From Macrothele yani (Eukaryota > Arthropoda > Arachnida > Araneae > Macrothelidae): 64,000 nt of DNA. The notes beneath the pieces are model-generated. The model made no database searches. It worked only from the letters and a program-made list of their open reading frames with translations, and had not been told where the DNA came from. Made by a program: the position numbers and the translations under genes. Shown piece after piece: positions 12,098-22,628 of the stretch (position 1 is its first letter; every line of letters starts with the position of its first letter). The stretch is from positions 98,188,489-98,252,488 of the forward strand of contig CM077025.1 of NCBI GenBank assembly GCA_039090855.1, read 5' to 3'.

Positions 12098-12536
12098 CCG
12101 CTATCGCACGATTCGTAAAATCAAGGAGAAATACCGAAAATTAAAATAAAATTAGTAAGACAAACGTCTTCATCTGTGGCAACACGCACGTGCTCTAACA
12201 ACTGTCTGCGATGTTTGAACTGTAAGGAAATATTTTAAACAATCAAATGACGATAACACAAAACATTGTATATCAAGTCTTTCATGACCTTTAATTAACA
12301 TATTTTTTATTACCTAAATTTTTACATTATATGATTCTTAACGTACTGTGACCGCCATATGACGTGTTAAAATATATTAACCTATATAATGGGCTTCTGT
12401 CATTGGAAAATTAAATGGGAATATTACGAAAATTTTGTTGGTGGTGACCTATCTTATAGACTACCCATTAATAATAATTATAGTTATATATGTATTTTAC
12501 GATTCATGTTATAAAAATTTCAGTCCCAGATTTTCA

Positions 12537-12564
12537 CCCGTGCATGGCACGGGCAATGAGCTAG
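12537..12564 (+). other. Possible Helitron 3' terminus
   Basis: A perfect 7-bp GC-rich hairpin (CCCGTGC, loop ATG, GCACGGG) at 12537-12553 is followed after seven bases by CTAG at 12561-12564 and then T. A short GC hairpin a few bases before a terminal CTAG, with insertion before T, is the known 3' signature of Helitrons. I could not locate a matching 5' end or any Rep/helicase coding, so this would be a non-autonomous remnant. Confidence 0.45.
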
Positions 12565-12634
12565 TCACAAAATACATAGTATACAGTTTCAACTATGAGC
12601 TAGTCATAAAATACATATAGTATACAGTTTCAAA
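12557..12634. repeat. Imperfect direct duplication at the Helitron/mariner boundary
   Basis: Two copies of GAGCTAGTCA followed by an AAAATACAT-TAGTATACAGTTTC stretch lie in tandem. The second runs into the left inverted end of the deleted mariner. The duplication may record template switching or nested insertion. Confidence 0.7.
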
Positions 12635-13556
12635 GCACTATAAAACAAGAACAATGCAAGATATTTTATGTTACCTGTAACAAAATTGTAGGGGAATGTT
12701 TCAAGTTTTTTTAGAGACAGTCACAGATGTTTTATGTGTTCACTCTTAGTCACACGACACATATCGAAGCGGTAATCCATTTCCGCCCAAACGCGAGGTA
12801 AGATATCTGAATCAAGTGCAGTGATAGTGGCTGTGATACGCTCTTTCAGCTCCGCTAGATCAACAGGAAGGGGAGAGGCGAATACCTTGTCCTTTACGTA
12901 CCACCACAGGAAAACGCCACAAGGTGTTAAGTCAGGACTTCTGGGTGGCCATTGGGTCAGTGGCATGTTGTAGTCCGGGGCTCGTCGAATCCATCGGTGA
13001 GGAAGATGTTCATCCAGATAATCTCGCACGTCGCCTAACCAGTGCGGTGGTGCACCATCCAATTGGAGAATAAAGTTGTCACTCTCGTCCTGCAACTCTG
13101 GCGTATACCAAAGACTTAACATATCCAGAAAAAAGCCTCCCGTGACAGTTTTCTCGTGAAAAAAGGAGGGGCCGTACACTTTCTTTTGGACACAGCACAG
13201 AACACATTTGCACAGACAGCCAGTAGTTTCAAATTTTTTATGCCAATCGTAGATAGACTTTCTGGTTGGAGGTTCTTTTCCGAATCGTGATCGAAAATGC
13301 CGTTGCACAACAGTTACAGATTCCGTTTTGCTCAATTCAAGAACACAAAACGCCTTCTCCACTGCAGACGCTGCCATTTTGACTGACTAGTCACGTGACA
13401 CGCGCGCTATCGCCTACGTCACTTCCCTCAGTAGCGGAACACAAACTTTATGAGTGCATCTACCTAACGGTTCGCAGTTGACGTCCGGGTCTTCAACTGT
13501 TACTGTTTTACAGCATCTGGAAACTGTATATATACTTCTTTATGAATCACCCCTAT
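12617..13556 (-). mobile_element. Internally deleted mariner, copy 1
   Basis: Inverted ends contain TATACAGTTTC and a following stretch ending ATAAAAC or GTAAAAC; the outer right end reads GAATCACCCC near 13556. It is homologous along its length to the element at 25739-26693 in the opposite orientation. It encodes a shortened transposase from which the linker and first catalytic Asp have been removed, the same deletion as in the other copy. Confidence 0.8.
12721..13377 (-). CDS. Shortened mariner transposase (HTH joined to C-terminal DDE part)
   Basis: A single intact 218-residue frame starts with Met at 13377. Residues 1-55 are a mariner-type N-terminal helix-turn-helix (EKAFCVLELSKTESVTVVQ, RKSIYDWHKKFETTG). 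The next 130-odd residues expected, holding the second HTH and the first catalytic Asp, are absent. The frame resumes at EKTVTGGFFLDML, then LQLDGAPPHW (second Asp), WPPRSPDLTPC and a normal tail. The third Asp position reads CGVFLWW instead of CDFFLWG, so catalysis is impossible. A DNA-binding protein without catalysis could in principle act as a repressor; that is speculation. It is more likely a passive deletion derivative that happens to stay in frame. Confidence 0.7.
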   Translation of the reverse strand: MAASAVEKAFCVLELSKTESVTVVQRHFRSRFGKEPPTRKSIYDWHKKFETTGCLCKCVLCCVQKKVYGPSFFHEKTVTGGFFLDMLSLWYTPELQDESDNFILQLDGAPPHWLGDVRDYLDEHLPHRWIRRAPDYNMPLTQWPPRSPDLTPCGVFLWWYVKDKVFASPLPVDLAELKERITATITALDSDILPRVWAEMDYRFDMCRVTKSEHIKHL

Positions 13557-13675
13557 TATCAAGACCCAAAATAACATATTGAACCTGAAAAGCTTACACA
13601 GTCCCTTGGCCTAAAACTTTTCAATGAATTTAAACTCAGTCTTGAATTTTATGGTGCGGTTCCAGGTATGCCACC

Positions 13676-13905
13676 GGTTTTGTCGATTGCTCAGTTGAAA
13701 GTAAGATATTTTTAATGAAAAAAACAAAACAAAAACATGTTGATAAGAGACATAAGAGCACATCAGTCAACAGCTAGAGTATTTTCCTATTGCCAAGAAG
13801 TGGGAGTTTCTTTCCCATTTAAACGAAATGCGCATTTTTTTCTATTGGCATTTTTTCTGCTGGCGATATTTCTGTGAGGATTTTTTTCCGTGGTCAGTCT
13901 TTCCC
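13676..13905 (+). repeat. Dispersed repeat with minisatellite, copy 1
   Basis: It shares TTTTGTCGATTGC, AAGATATTTTT, CAACAG and TATTTTCCTATT with the copies at 15731-16030 (inverted) and 16340-16860. It carries only one or two degenerate AAGTGGG units. No coding capacity is evident. Confidence 0.75.
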
Positions 13906-14250
13906 CATACTTTTCTGCAAGGAATGTTAACCTCAGAGAGAGAAAGAAGTGGCAACTTCTTTAAATCCGTGTTTGTCACCAATTTTAATAAATCCGTGTT
14001 TGTCACCAGTAACCAAGGAGGTTAGAAGAAGAGAAGGTGAAGGGTCCCGTTTTGAGTGAAGCCAAAACAGATCAGCTGTTTCTGTCCTCTCTCTGAGGAT
14101 GGTGGGAGTCTGCGCTGCGAGAGTTCGGGAACGTGACGTCACTTCCTGTGGCTTAAGCAGTTTTGCTTAGTGCATGTAAACCAAGGATGGAAAGAAGGAA
14201 TATTTCGGACTTCTTATTTCTTAACATTAGGCTTTTCGTTATATTTTAAA

Positions 14251-14313
14251 CATGGTTACTTGCACATGGGCAGTATGCATGGTTACTTGCACATGGGCAG
14301 TAAGTAACCATGC
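14251..14313. repeat. 27-bp tandem pair with inverted tail
   Basis: CATGGTTACTTGCACATGGG is repeated at 14251 and 14278, followed by the inverse TAACCATG near 14306-14313, giving a small foldback. Confidence 0.8.
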
Positions 14314-14901
14314 GCATTATGCACTTCCGCTCAAAAAATCATTATTTTGTTCAATTTTTTAAAGAAATACCAACGCGTATTTTCCTGTTTTTTATGGAAT
14401 TTTTTTATTATGGAATTGAATATTTCAGCCTCAATTTTTTCCATGCCTGTATGGGTAGAGTAAGGGTCCGAAAAACCCGTTCAAAATCGCGATTTCCCCA
14501 TAGAGATATACAGGAGATTCTTAGGTTGGGTGCATTGGCGTAGTCAGCTGATAAAAAGTGGCGTCACGCCAGAAGCACAGGGAGAGGGGCTGTTGCCAGC
14601 TCCTCTTACTTCTAACCTATTTGCCAGTAACAGCTCTTGAAAGTAGGTTATCGTCATCTTCATTGCATCATGCCAGTAGCTCAAATGTCCTTTTCTTAGT
14701 CAGGGTTGGGGGATCAGATGCCAAAGTGTGAGCTGACTTTAGGATAATCTATGCTGATTTCATTGATTCCGAGCTGGCATCATATGAGACACTCAATCCC
14801 TTCTGATGATGTCTTCCTCACGTCGCACGTTCTCCGGAGTCAAAGCAGAGGTTATATGGCCACGACCTGGCTTGTCATGGATGCGAAGAATGTACGAAAG
14901 A

Positions 14902-15730
14902 TAATGGTCTGCACGGGCCGGGTTAGGCCTTTTTTAGTTTAGAGAAGAAAGCAAAGGGCCGGGCTGGGCTGGGCTGGGCTTTTTCCAGACATTTACGACC
15001 GGGCAGGGCCAAGTTTACCCATTCTTTTTTATCGGAATAATAAAGAAAGAAAAAAGTGGTATTCCCCGATTTTCTGGTGTGTTTAACTGTTTCGCTGGCT
15101 TTACTTACTTCCATGACATAGCCCAGGACGTAATCAGAAGAGCAAGGAGAGGCACTCACAGTGTTTTTACCAATCTGTAGGTATTAAGATGGTAAAACCA
15201 ATTTGGGGCTTGTTGACAGCAAAAAGATTTGAATCCGAGCAAGTGTGTTGTGTAGAATGGGGGGTGTCTGCATTGGGGTAAGGGAATGGGTGTTTTTTTA
15301 TGAGAGAGTGGGAAGACATGGATTTTTTCTACCTATCCCTAATCTGAATAGGGATTGACTTTTGTAGTGTTACCGCTTACTAGTTCAGAGAAAGGGAGAT
15401 TCTGAACACCTTAGTCTTCCTTTTTCTCTGTTTTTAAAAGTTATATTTTTCGATAATTGTCAAAGTTTATTTAATATTTTTAGGCTAAATGTTTTCAATG
15501 ATATCTCATTTCATTATTTAATTTTCGCATTTTAATAAAATACAATAGAAGGACAAAACAATACCGAATTGCAGATCACGGGACTGCCCGGGCCGAGCCT
15601 AAATAAGAGCACCAATTGACAGGCCCTGGTTGGGCCGAGTGTCTGATATTTGATACGGCCCGGGACGGGCCTTAAACGCACGAGCTTGGGCCGGGCCTGG
15701 CTCACCAAATTAGGCCCGTGCAGACCTCCA
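14902..15730. mobile_element. Non-autonomous hAT-type element 1
   Basis: Ends are TAATGGTCTGCACGGG (left) and the inverse of TGGAGGTCTGCACGGGCC (right). They are bounded by a perfect 8-bp target duplication ACGAAAGA at 14894-14901 and 15731-15738. Eight-base duplications plus short inverted ends of this kind are characteristic of hAT transposons. The 829-bp interior has GGGCTGGGCT-type GC-rich subterminal repeats and no transposase frame, so movement would require enzyme in trans. Its ends match those of the element at 34131-35430. Confidence 0.85.
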
Positions 15731-16030
15731 ACGAAAGAATCCCCATGACAAAAATGCCCACAGAAAAGAGCCCACGAAAAAATCACCCACTTCTCGAAAA
15801 CAGGAAAAAATTACCACATCCTGAAAATAGGAAAATACACCAGCTGTTGACTACTGTTCTCTTAAGTATGTTAAAAAACATGGCAGTCTTCTTAATTTCA
15901 TGAAGAAATATCTTTATTTCAACTAAGCAATCGGCAAAACTAGTCAGAATATTTCCTTCTTTCAACCACATAACGTTAACTAACATTACAAGGACATCCT
16001 AATTTGTTCCCAAAATAGCAGAACAGACTC
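15731..16030 (-). repeat. Dispersed repeat with minisatellite, copy 2 (inverted)
   Basis: The reverse complement matches copy 3 over the ATTTTGGGAACA, GTTATGTGGTTGA, TCTGACTAGTTTTG and TATTTTCCTATTTTCA blocks, with two or three minisatellite units. It forms an inverted pair with copy 3 across about 300 bp. It begins exactly at the right target duplication of hAT element 1. Confidence 0.8.
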
Positions 16031-16339
16031 ATCGTTCGAAGAACACGTGCATGGCTCTTCCACGAACAGTAACTACGTCTAAGACAATTCTTCTTAGTTA
16101 GCGGAGCATTACAGAGGAAGCAACTTTAACTAAGCTTTCCACACATGGAAAAATCAAAAGAACACCCACTTCATAAACAAAGCACCGCATAGATTAATAC
16201 GGGTGTGAAAGTGCACCAAAAAAAGGTCTGTCCCACGACTAGGGACTTCGTAATCCTTTCAGGTTCAATGTGTTAACGACTCTTGAAAATATCTTATTCC
16301 ATGTTACCACACATTAATACTGTTCAGTTCCTTCTAATA

Positions 16340-16860
16340 ATGAGCTTCTTCTGCCATTTTGGGAACATACCATATGATACCCTTGTAATTCTAGGTAACA
16401 TTATGTGGTTGAGCAGGGGAAATGTTCTGACTAGTTTTGTTGATTGCGTAGTTTAAATTAAGATATTTTTTTCGAGAAATTAAAAAGACCTCATATTTCT
16501 AACAGACGTAAGAAAACATCATTCAACAGATGGCGTATTTTCCTATTTTCAAGATGTGGGTATTTTTTCTTCTTTTCGAGAAGTGGGCATTTTTTCTTTT
16601 TTTCGAGAAGTGGGCATTTTTTCCTTTTTTCGAGAAGTGGGCATTTTTTCCCTTTTTTCGAGAAGTGGGCATTTTTCCTTTTTTTCTAGAAGTGGGCATT
16701 TTTTTCCTTTTTTCTAGAAGTGGGCATTCTTTCCTTTTTTCTAGAAGTGGGCATTTTTTCCCCTTTTTTCGAGAAGTGGACATTTTTTCTGTGGGCATTT
16801 TTTTCCATGGACAATATTTCTGCAGTCATTTTTTTCTGGTGACTTCGCCTCATATCAGAT
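16340..16860 (+). repeat. Dispersed repeat with minisatellite, copy 3
   Basis: This is the longest copy. At 16551-16795 it carries about nine tandem units of roughly 27 bp built on GAGAAGTGGGCATTTTTTCC. Open frames on both strands here merely reflect the repeat (EKWAFFPFF or KKGKNAHFS patterns) and are not taken as genes. Confidence 0.85.
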
Positions 16861-17164
16861 GTGAATGGCTACCAGTTCTTCTGATCACCTATTAGGATCA
16901 TTTTTCAATTTTACGGATTCAAATAAATATTACGATGAGAAATTAGATAAAAACGAAGTTCGTTCTGAACACCGTGCTTCGCTTTTGCACTAAATGAAGC
17001 CAAACAGAATACAAACACTGATCCATCTTATAGTTATGTTCTTCTACATCGTGAAAGGCTTTCAGTTACAATATAAACACGTTCGAGACATCTTTGTATG
17101 TCGAACACTACTTTTTTCTCAGCTGTCATAATCTTTAAAACATTACCCCGTTTGTTAACGAGAA

Positions 17165-17369
17165 CTGAAGATTTAGCCGTTACTGGAGGAAGTCTAGAAG
17201 TACCCGATAACTACTGATACCTTGAACAAGAGACATCGAGGGGCAGCCACATCGAAGAAAAAATTAATAGGCGTATAAAACTTGGCTTGAGAGTTCCTGG
17301 AAGAAACAGTACAGTTTTCAAGAACAATTTAGCATTATGTTTTAAAAGAAAAGTGTTTGAGCAGTAGAG
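17165..17369 (+). pseudogene. RTE-like LINE fragment
   Basis: Translated matches to the LINE cluster are clear: EDLAVTGGSLEV, then SHIEEKINRRIKLGL, RNSTVFKNNLALCFKRKVFEQ split over a stop. These correspond to the post-active-site YLGQQISSEGHIDEEINR region of copies A-D. It is older and more diverged than those copies and on the opposite strand. Confidence 0.75.
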
Positions 17370-17784
17370 GTTAGGTTGCATGCGTAATTCAGCTATCAAG
17401 CTTGTAACTTGTAACTATTTTGTGAACCTGTTGTATGTACGCCATGCTTCAACATTCAATCGAAAATTTCATTATTACTTTTTACTGTACATTTCCGCTT
17501 TCTCTACTGGAAATTTGCACCTTTTTTTTTATATTGCGTACACCCTCTTCCAGAAGTTCAAGAGAAAAATTAGTAATCAAAATTAGAGTTATCGTGAAAA
17601 ACTACGTACTGCCTTTCGAGAACAGAAAAGGCATGGTCACATTTCCAGGGGAGAGGAAGTGCCCCTTCTTGCCCCCTATATGAGCGCCCATGAGTGTACA
17701 TGTATATAAATCACAGTATTCCTTATTTTTTAAACTATCTGATCATCTAAAACAATTCCTTAGCTCAACTTCTGCAACCGCCTA

Positions 17785-17905
17785 AAAACAAAAAGTCCCT
17801 TAGCGTCGTTAAGCCTGGAAAAATAGTCCTTTAGCGTAGCTAGGCCTGGAAAAATGGTCCCTTAGCGTAGCTAGGCCTGGGAAAATAGTACCCTAGTGCC
17901 GCTAA
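17785..17905 (+). repeat. Short tandem repeat (about 34 bp x 4)
   Basis: Four imperfect units contain GTCCCTTAGCGTAGCTAGGC or close variants separated by CTGGAAAAAT. The unit is not coding. Confidence 0.8.
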
Positions 17906-17927
17906 GGCGCGTAAAGGCTCGAGCAAT

Positions 17928-17965
17928 AAAGGAACAAGTTGTCTGTAACGACAACTTGTTCCTTT
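17928..17965. repeat. Perfect 16-bp hairpin
   Basis: AAAGGAACAAGTTGTC (17928-17943) and its exact reverse complement (17950-17965) flank the 6-base loop TGTAAC. It lies right after the short tandem repeat. No run of T that would suggest a terminator follows. Confidence 0.9.
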
Positions 17966-18058
17966 CTTGTTCCACTCACTTGAAGTTCAGAGATAATCCA
18001 CTGACATAAATTATTTTTGGAATCTCTTACATCTCAATCATATAACTACAATACGTAT

Positions 18059-18285
18059 ACTTTTTCTTTTCTTTTTTGATTGTAGGTTTAACGACCACCG
18101 TGAGCAACTCAATGGGCTATAAGCAGTCGTCCGTCCCTAATTTAGGGTCACTGGTTCCAAGGAAGGGAGAGAGCCAGTGCCGTAAAACAAACATAACATC
18201 CATGCCTGACCGGGATTCGAACCCGGACCCCTACGGACGAAAGATCAAAGGCCATCGCTTAAACCACTGCGCCACTGGGGCGGCC
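18059..18285 (-). mobile_element. tRNA-derived SINE with 9-bp target duplication
   Basis: Read on the minus strand, the head has an A-box-like TGGCGCAGTGGT and a B-box GGTTCGAATCC. A family-specific body follows (GGCATGGATGTTATG, CCAGTGACCCTAAATTAGGG, GTGGTCGTTAAACCT) and the tail is A-rich. Flanking AATACGTAT at 18050-18058 and 18286-18294 is a perfect target duplication, fixing both ends. The same family occurs at 29712-29940 and 46914-47135. Confidence 0.9.
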
Positions 18286-18369
18286 AATACGTATTCGTCG
18301 AGTCACATAAATCTCAACCATATAACGACAATACGAATTTGTCGAATCACATAGATCTCTTCCACCATA

Positions 18370-18590
18370 TCAACTCTCCACAATCGACTCGGCAATCTTT
18401 CTCTACACTCCCTACTCACATTCAACGTCGTTATTTATTTTGCTCTCATTCACTGTCAGAGTTGCCAAAATGTACAAGCTGTTCGAGGAAGTAATGTGCC
18501 GTTCAGTAAGAAAATGTTTAGCCAAGAAATAACGAAATTTGCATAAGGAAACAGAAACTCAAGATGAAGGTAAAAAAAGGAATGTCACAT
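18370..18590 (+). repeat. Diverged local repeat, unit 1
   Basis: Blocks such as GAGGAAGTAATGTGCCGTT, AGAAAATGTTTA and AACAGAAA(C/T)TCAA recur in the same order at 19800-20020 (unit 2), roughly 1.43 kb away. Related sequence also lies at 17966-18070 and 19150-19300. This is an old duplicated, probably mobile, non-coding repeat. Confidence 0.65.
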
Positions 18591-18789
18591 GAATGAATCC
18601 AGCGCTAATTCTTCTGTTGTCGAAAATTCAACAGCTGCATGATGCTCCACATTTACACTTTTCCGTGCTATACCGCAAAACTGAAATCCAGCGGCTCCTT
18701 CGTCTTCCCTATTTTACCAAATCATGCGGTAATGTTAACACTGTTAATGTGCATGTACTTTATCGTGTCATACTCGGGGTTGTTGCCCC

Positions 18790-19010
18790 GTAATCGAGCT
18801 TGAGTGGTCTGAGGCTACGACTTCTGGCTGAATGTCCAAGTTGAGCCAGGGTTCGAATCCCAGTTGAGATATAGGTTGTCCGTCTCTCCCCGTGCCGTAA
18901 AAGCAATGTCTGCCAATTAGTGATTGGTGACTCCTAATAGCACTAGATGCTTACAGCGGTCATTAATTTCCCCCAAATACTCGGGTCATAATATATGCGC
19001 CCTTCCGACA
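18790..19010 (+). mobile_element. Degenerate tRNA-derived SINE relative
   Basis: A degraded A-box region (GAGTGGTCTGAGGCTACGACTT) and a clear B box (GGGTTCGAATCCC) at about 18850 are followed by CCGTGCCGTAA. The body differs from the main SINE family, so this is either a diverged copy or another tRNA-derived family. Confidence 0.5.
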
Positions 19011-19799
19011 TCAATCAAACTGAAGGTGCGTACAGTTTTAACTTTTGATAGGTGACGTTTTAGCCAATGTTCATAGAGGACTTCGTAGATAGCTTCGTTG
19101 AACATACATTCAAACTTCTTTAATAATGAAATAACCACTAACTGTCAGAGAAAGAATCAGATAAATGACTTACGTTTAATACTGTATAACTTCTTCAACT
19201 ATTTGTTCCACTCACGAGAAGCTCAAAAGTGCATCAAAGTAATCCACTGATAGACTGTATTTCGCCGGTCCCAACATTAATCTCAATCGTGTGACAATAC
19301 TGATTCGTAGTTCACATATTCATCAAACAAGTGTGACGTATATTCTAAATTAACTTTCCTTTTTGGTTTCTTTCCCTATGAAAATTTTGAGTTTGTTCTA
19401 AGTTATACTTCACACTCAACGTGATATCTTCTCTCTCAGACGAATACTGTTGGCAACACAATTGAGGTCAAAATGAACGTGACGTGTAACTGTATGAGAT
19501 AAGAACCATAGATAAAAAGAAACTACGATACAACAGTTACTCGTGTGAGGTGTTGGGTGTGTGGTTGATACTCATTTGTTAAGTCAAATGTGAAGTGCTA
19601 TGTTGTGCTGATGACATAGTTCTGGAATAAAGCCAATTTCCTTTAAGTTTGACTGCTGTTTAAATGTTTCGTCTGGCCGTTAAGGTTTAATTTAGGAACT
19701 ATTTCATCGTATGCTTATGTTTTTAAAATAACGTAAGAACAGCGACAAAGAATCAGTACGAAAAGACTTTACGTTATACAAGCTTTTAATCTCTTTCGC

Positions 19800-20020
19800 T
19801 ATATCAACGTTTCCCAATCTATTGGTAATCTTTCTACAACTCCACAAAACTTCCCTCTATGTACAGCACATTTAACATCGTCATCTTATGTTGCTCTGAC
19901 TCACTTTCAGCTTTTTCAAAATATGAAAGTTGTTCGGGGAAGTAATATGCCGTTGATTTAGAAAATGTTTAATCAAGAAGTATCGAAATTCACATAAGAA
20001 AACAGAAATTCAAAAAGGAA
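19800..20020 (+). repeat. Diverged local repeat, unit 2
   Basis: Homologous to 18370-18590: TCGGGGAAGTAATATGCCGTT, AGAAAATGTTTAATCAAG and AACAGAAATTCAA occur in the same order. No coding is seen. Confidence 0.65.
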
Positions 20021-20445
20021 GACAAAAACAGAGTTATACCGCATAGGTGACTCATTCTCTTTCTTCTCCACTCTTTATCTTTTGTGATGCTATGCATCTA
20101 TTTCCAGACAGTAGAAAAGTAAATCCCAAGTACCAAATTTTGATCTAACGAAAATGGGTAACGCAAGCGGTCAAAACTATTGTTGGAATCTTATTTTTGA
20201 ATTCCGTTCCACGAAGTGACGTAACAATAATTGTTTTCAAACTAACTGTAGAACACAGGGTAGAATACGCCAAGACAATAGCTGCAATGTATGAAAAATA
20301 ATCCGTTTGTTGGTGTAAATATATACAGGATGACCATAAAGTCTTTCCCACATTGCAAACATTAATATAAGAAAATGTATTACAGATACAAGAAAGGGAC
20401 TGCAGGAAAACGATGGCGAACAAGTAAAGTTTCTTTTTTCCAGTT

Positions 20446-22107
20446 TCAGTACATTTCCACATGGGCACCATTTGTGGCCCGGAAGACATCTATTTCACGC
20501 CATGTTTTGTTTAACATCTCAGCAGAGACAGAACCAATGACGTCCATTATTCTGCTCTTCAACGTCTCGACATCCGGAACACTGCTAGAGTAAACTTGGT
20601 CTTTGACGTCCATTATTCTATTCTTCAACGTCTCGACATCCGGAACACTGCTAGAGTAAACTTAGCCTTTGACGTCCATTATTCTACTCTTCAACGTCTC
20701 GACATCCGGAACACTGCTAGAGTAAACTTGGTCTTTGACGTCCATTATTCTACTCTTCAACGTCTCTCCATCCGGAACACTGCTAGAGTAAACTTGGTCT
20801 TTGACGTCCATTATTCTACTCTTCAACGTCTCTCCATCCGGAACACTGCTAGAGTAAACTTGGTCTTTGACGTCCATTATTCTACTCTTCAACGTCTCGC
20901 CATCCGGAACACTGCTAGAGTAAACTTGGTCTTTGACGTCCATTATTCTACTCTTCAACGTCTCGACATCCGGAACACTGCTAGAGTAAACTTGGTCTTT
21001 GACGTCCATTATTCTACTCTTCAACGTCTCGACATCCGGAACACTGCTAGAGTAAACTTGGTCTTCGACGTCCTTTATTTTACTCTTCAACGTCTCGACA
21101 TCCGGAACACTGCTAGAGTAAACTTGGCCTTTGACGTCCATTATTCTACTCTTCAACGTTTCGAAACCGGAACACTGCTAGAGTAAACTTGGTCTTTGAC
21201 GTCCATTATTCTACTCTTCAACGTCTCGACATCCGGAGCACTGCTAGAGTAAACTTGGTCTTTGACGTCCATTATTCTACTCTTCAACGTCTCGACATCC
21301 GGAACACTGCTAGAGTAAACTTGGTCTTTGACGTCCTTTATTTTACTCTTCAACTTCTCGACATCCGGAACACTGCTAGAGTAAACTTGGTCTTTGACGT
21401 CCTTTATTCTACTCTTCAACGTCTCGACATCCGGAACACTGTTAGAGTAAACTTGGTCTTTGACGTCCATTATTCTACTTTTCAACGTCTCGACATCCGG
21501 AACACAGCTAGAGTAAACTTGGTCTTTCACATAACCCCACAAGAAAATGTCTAGAGCAGCTATGTCGGGCGATCGACGTGGCCATGTTATCGGACTGTCG
21601 CGGACAAACCATCTCTCCGGAAATGTGGCATTCAGGAACTCACGAACCATTATTGACCAATGTGGTGTGACACCGTCTTGTTGGAAAATAACCAAAGGTT
21701 AGAGTGCATGCAGCGGAGTGCTACAAAATGTTCCAGCATGTCAAGGTATATGTTACACGTTATTGTGGGCTCTGTAAAAAAAGAAGGATACGATGATTAT
21801 GTCATATGCATCAGGATGCACCGTAGGTTCACTTTTGGGCTAGCACTCTGTTGCTCGATGACATAATGGAATTTTCTGTTCCCCAGATTCGCACATTGTG
21901 CCTACTTATTGCACCAGAAACGTGGAATCTGGCTTCATCTGAGAAATAGACACTGTGCAGATAATCACTGTTATGAGCTATGGGCCGCAACATCTCCGTC
22001 GAAAATGCAGCACGGCGAGGCCGGTCATCAGGTGTGAGCTTGAACGATCTGTACTTTATAAGCATACAGATGAAGACGTTTGTGTAAAATTTTGTGAACC
22101 GTGGCAC
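20446..22107 (-). pseudogene. mariner-like transposase with repeated 22-residue segment
   Basis: The N-terminal half near 21829-22107 shows NSDYLHSVYFSDEARFHVSG (first Asp) and NVRIWGTE. The part at 21695 carries FQQDGVTPHW (second Asp) and WPRRSPDIAALDIFLWGYVKDQVYSS (third Asp). The following segment KDQVYSSSVPDVETLKSRI plus MDV, normally present once, is repeated about 15 times. The normal ending (IGSVSAEMLNKTW..FRATNGAHVEMY) then closes the protein at 20446. The 66-bp period keeps frame. Two lesions break it: a one-base loss near 21160 and a nonsense codon near 20660. Confidence 0.85.
20535..21520 (-). repeat. 66-bp coding minisatellite, about 15 units
   Basis: The unit (plus strand) includes GACGTCCATTATTCTACTC, TTCAACGTCTCGACATCCGG and ACACTGCTAGAGTAAACTTG. 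Units recur every 66 bp (for example at 20722, 20788, 20854, 20920). Differences are mostly single substitutions, with three neighbouring units sharing a Val-to-Gly change (PDG), indicating local duplication of units. Confidence 0.95.
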
Positions 22108-22628
22108 AGGGAATCCCAGTTTCCAGTAAGCACGACAAATGGATTTCCTGGGGCTTCCCAGAAATGTCTCTTGAACAGCTGCAGCTGTCTCTTGTGTAAC
22201 CGGTGGTCGGCCCGCTCGGGGAGATCGCCAACACTATCCGTCGCTTTAAACTTTTACTACCAAGCTTTTATGCTTTTTTGGTCTGGTAGTGATCGTCTGT
22301 ACTCTTTTCTGAAATGACGCTGGACAGTAACAGCTGATTTGGTCTCATGGAACCACAACACACCGCGTTTAAACCATTATCGATTAAGTGCTCCTCTTAC
22401 TCAGCAGTAGCACTCACCTAAAGAACAGACATTTTTTATGAGTGCTGCTATATTGGGTTGCCAACCATTTTATTTTAACTTACATAGATTTTGTGGGAAT
22501 GACTATGGACACCCTGTATAATAACAGCTTGCACTTGTGTTATTATATACAGTATATTTAAACCAATAAACTGATGCTTTTTCACCCATTACGGTAAGTA
22601 GTTAATTTCATTGTTACTCAACAATATA

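Larger units (their letters stand above)
20323..22520 (-). mobile_element. mariner-like element enlarged by a 66-bp minisatellite
   Basis: Left end TATACAGGATGACCATAAAG and right end, in reverse complement, TATACAGGGTGTCCATAGTC form inverted ends next to TA. The interior is a minus-strand transposase. About 1 kb of its 2.2 kb is a 15-unit minisatellite within the C-terminal coding part. The N-terminal half is recognisable but stop-ridden. Confidence 0.85.

Noticed and set aside
16523..16895. Low-complexity frames on both strands (EKWAFFPFF, KKGKNAHFS)
   Set aside because: Products of a 27-bp minisatellite; both strands are open because of base composition.
20596..21554. Plus-strand repeat proteins (LVFDVHYSTLQRL type)
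   Set aside because: They are the antisense of the 66-bp transposase minisatellite; the minus strand carries the recognisable transposase.
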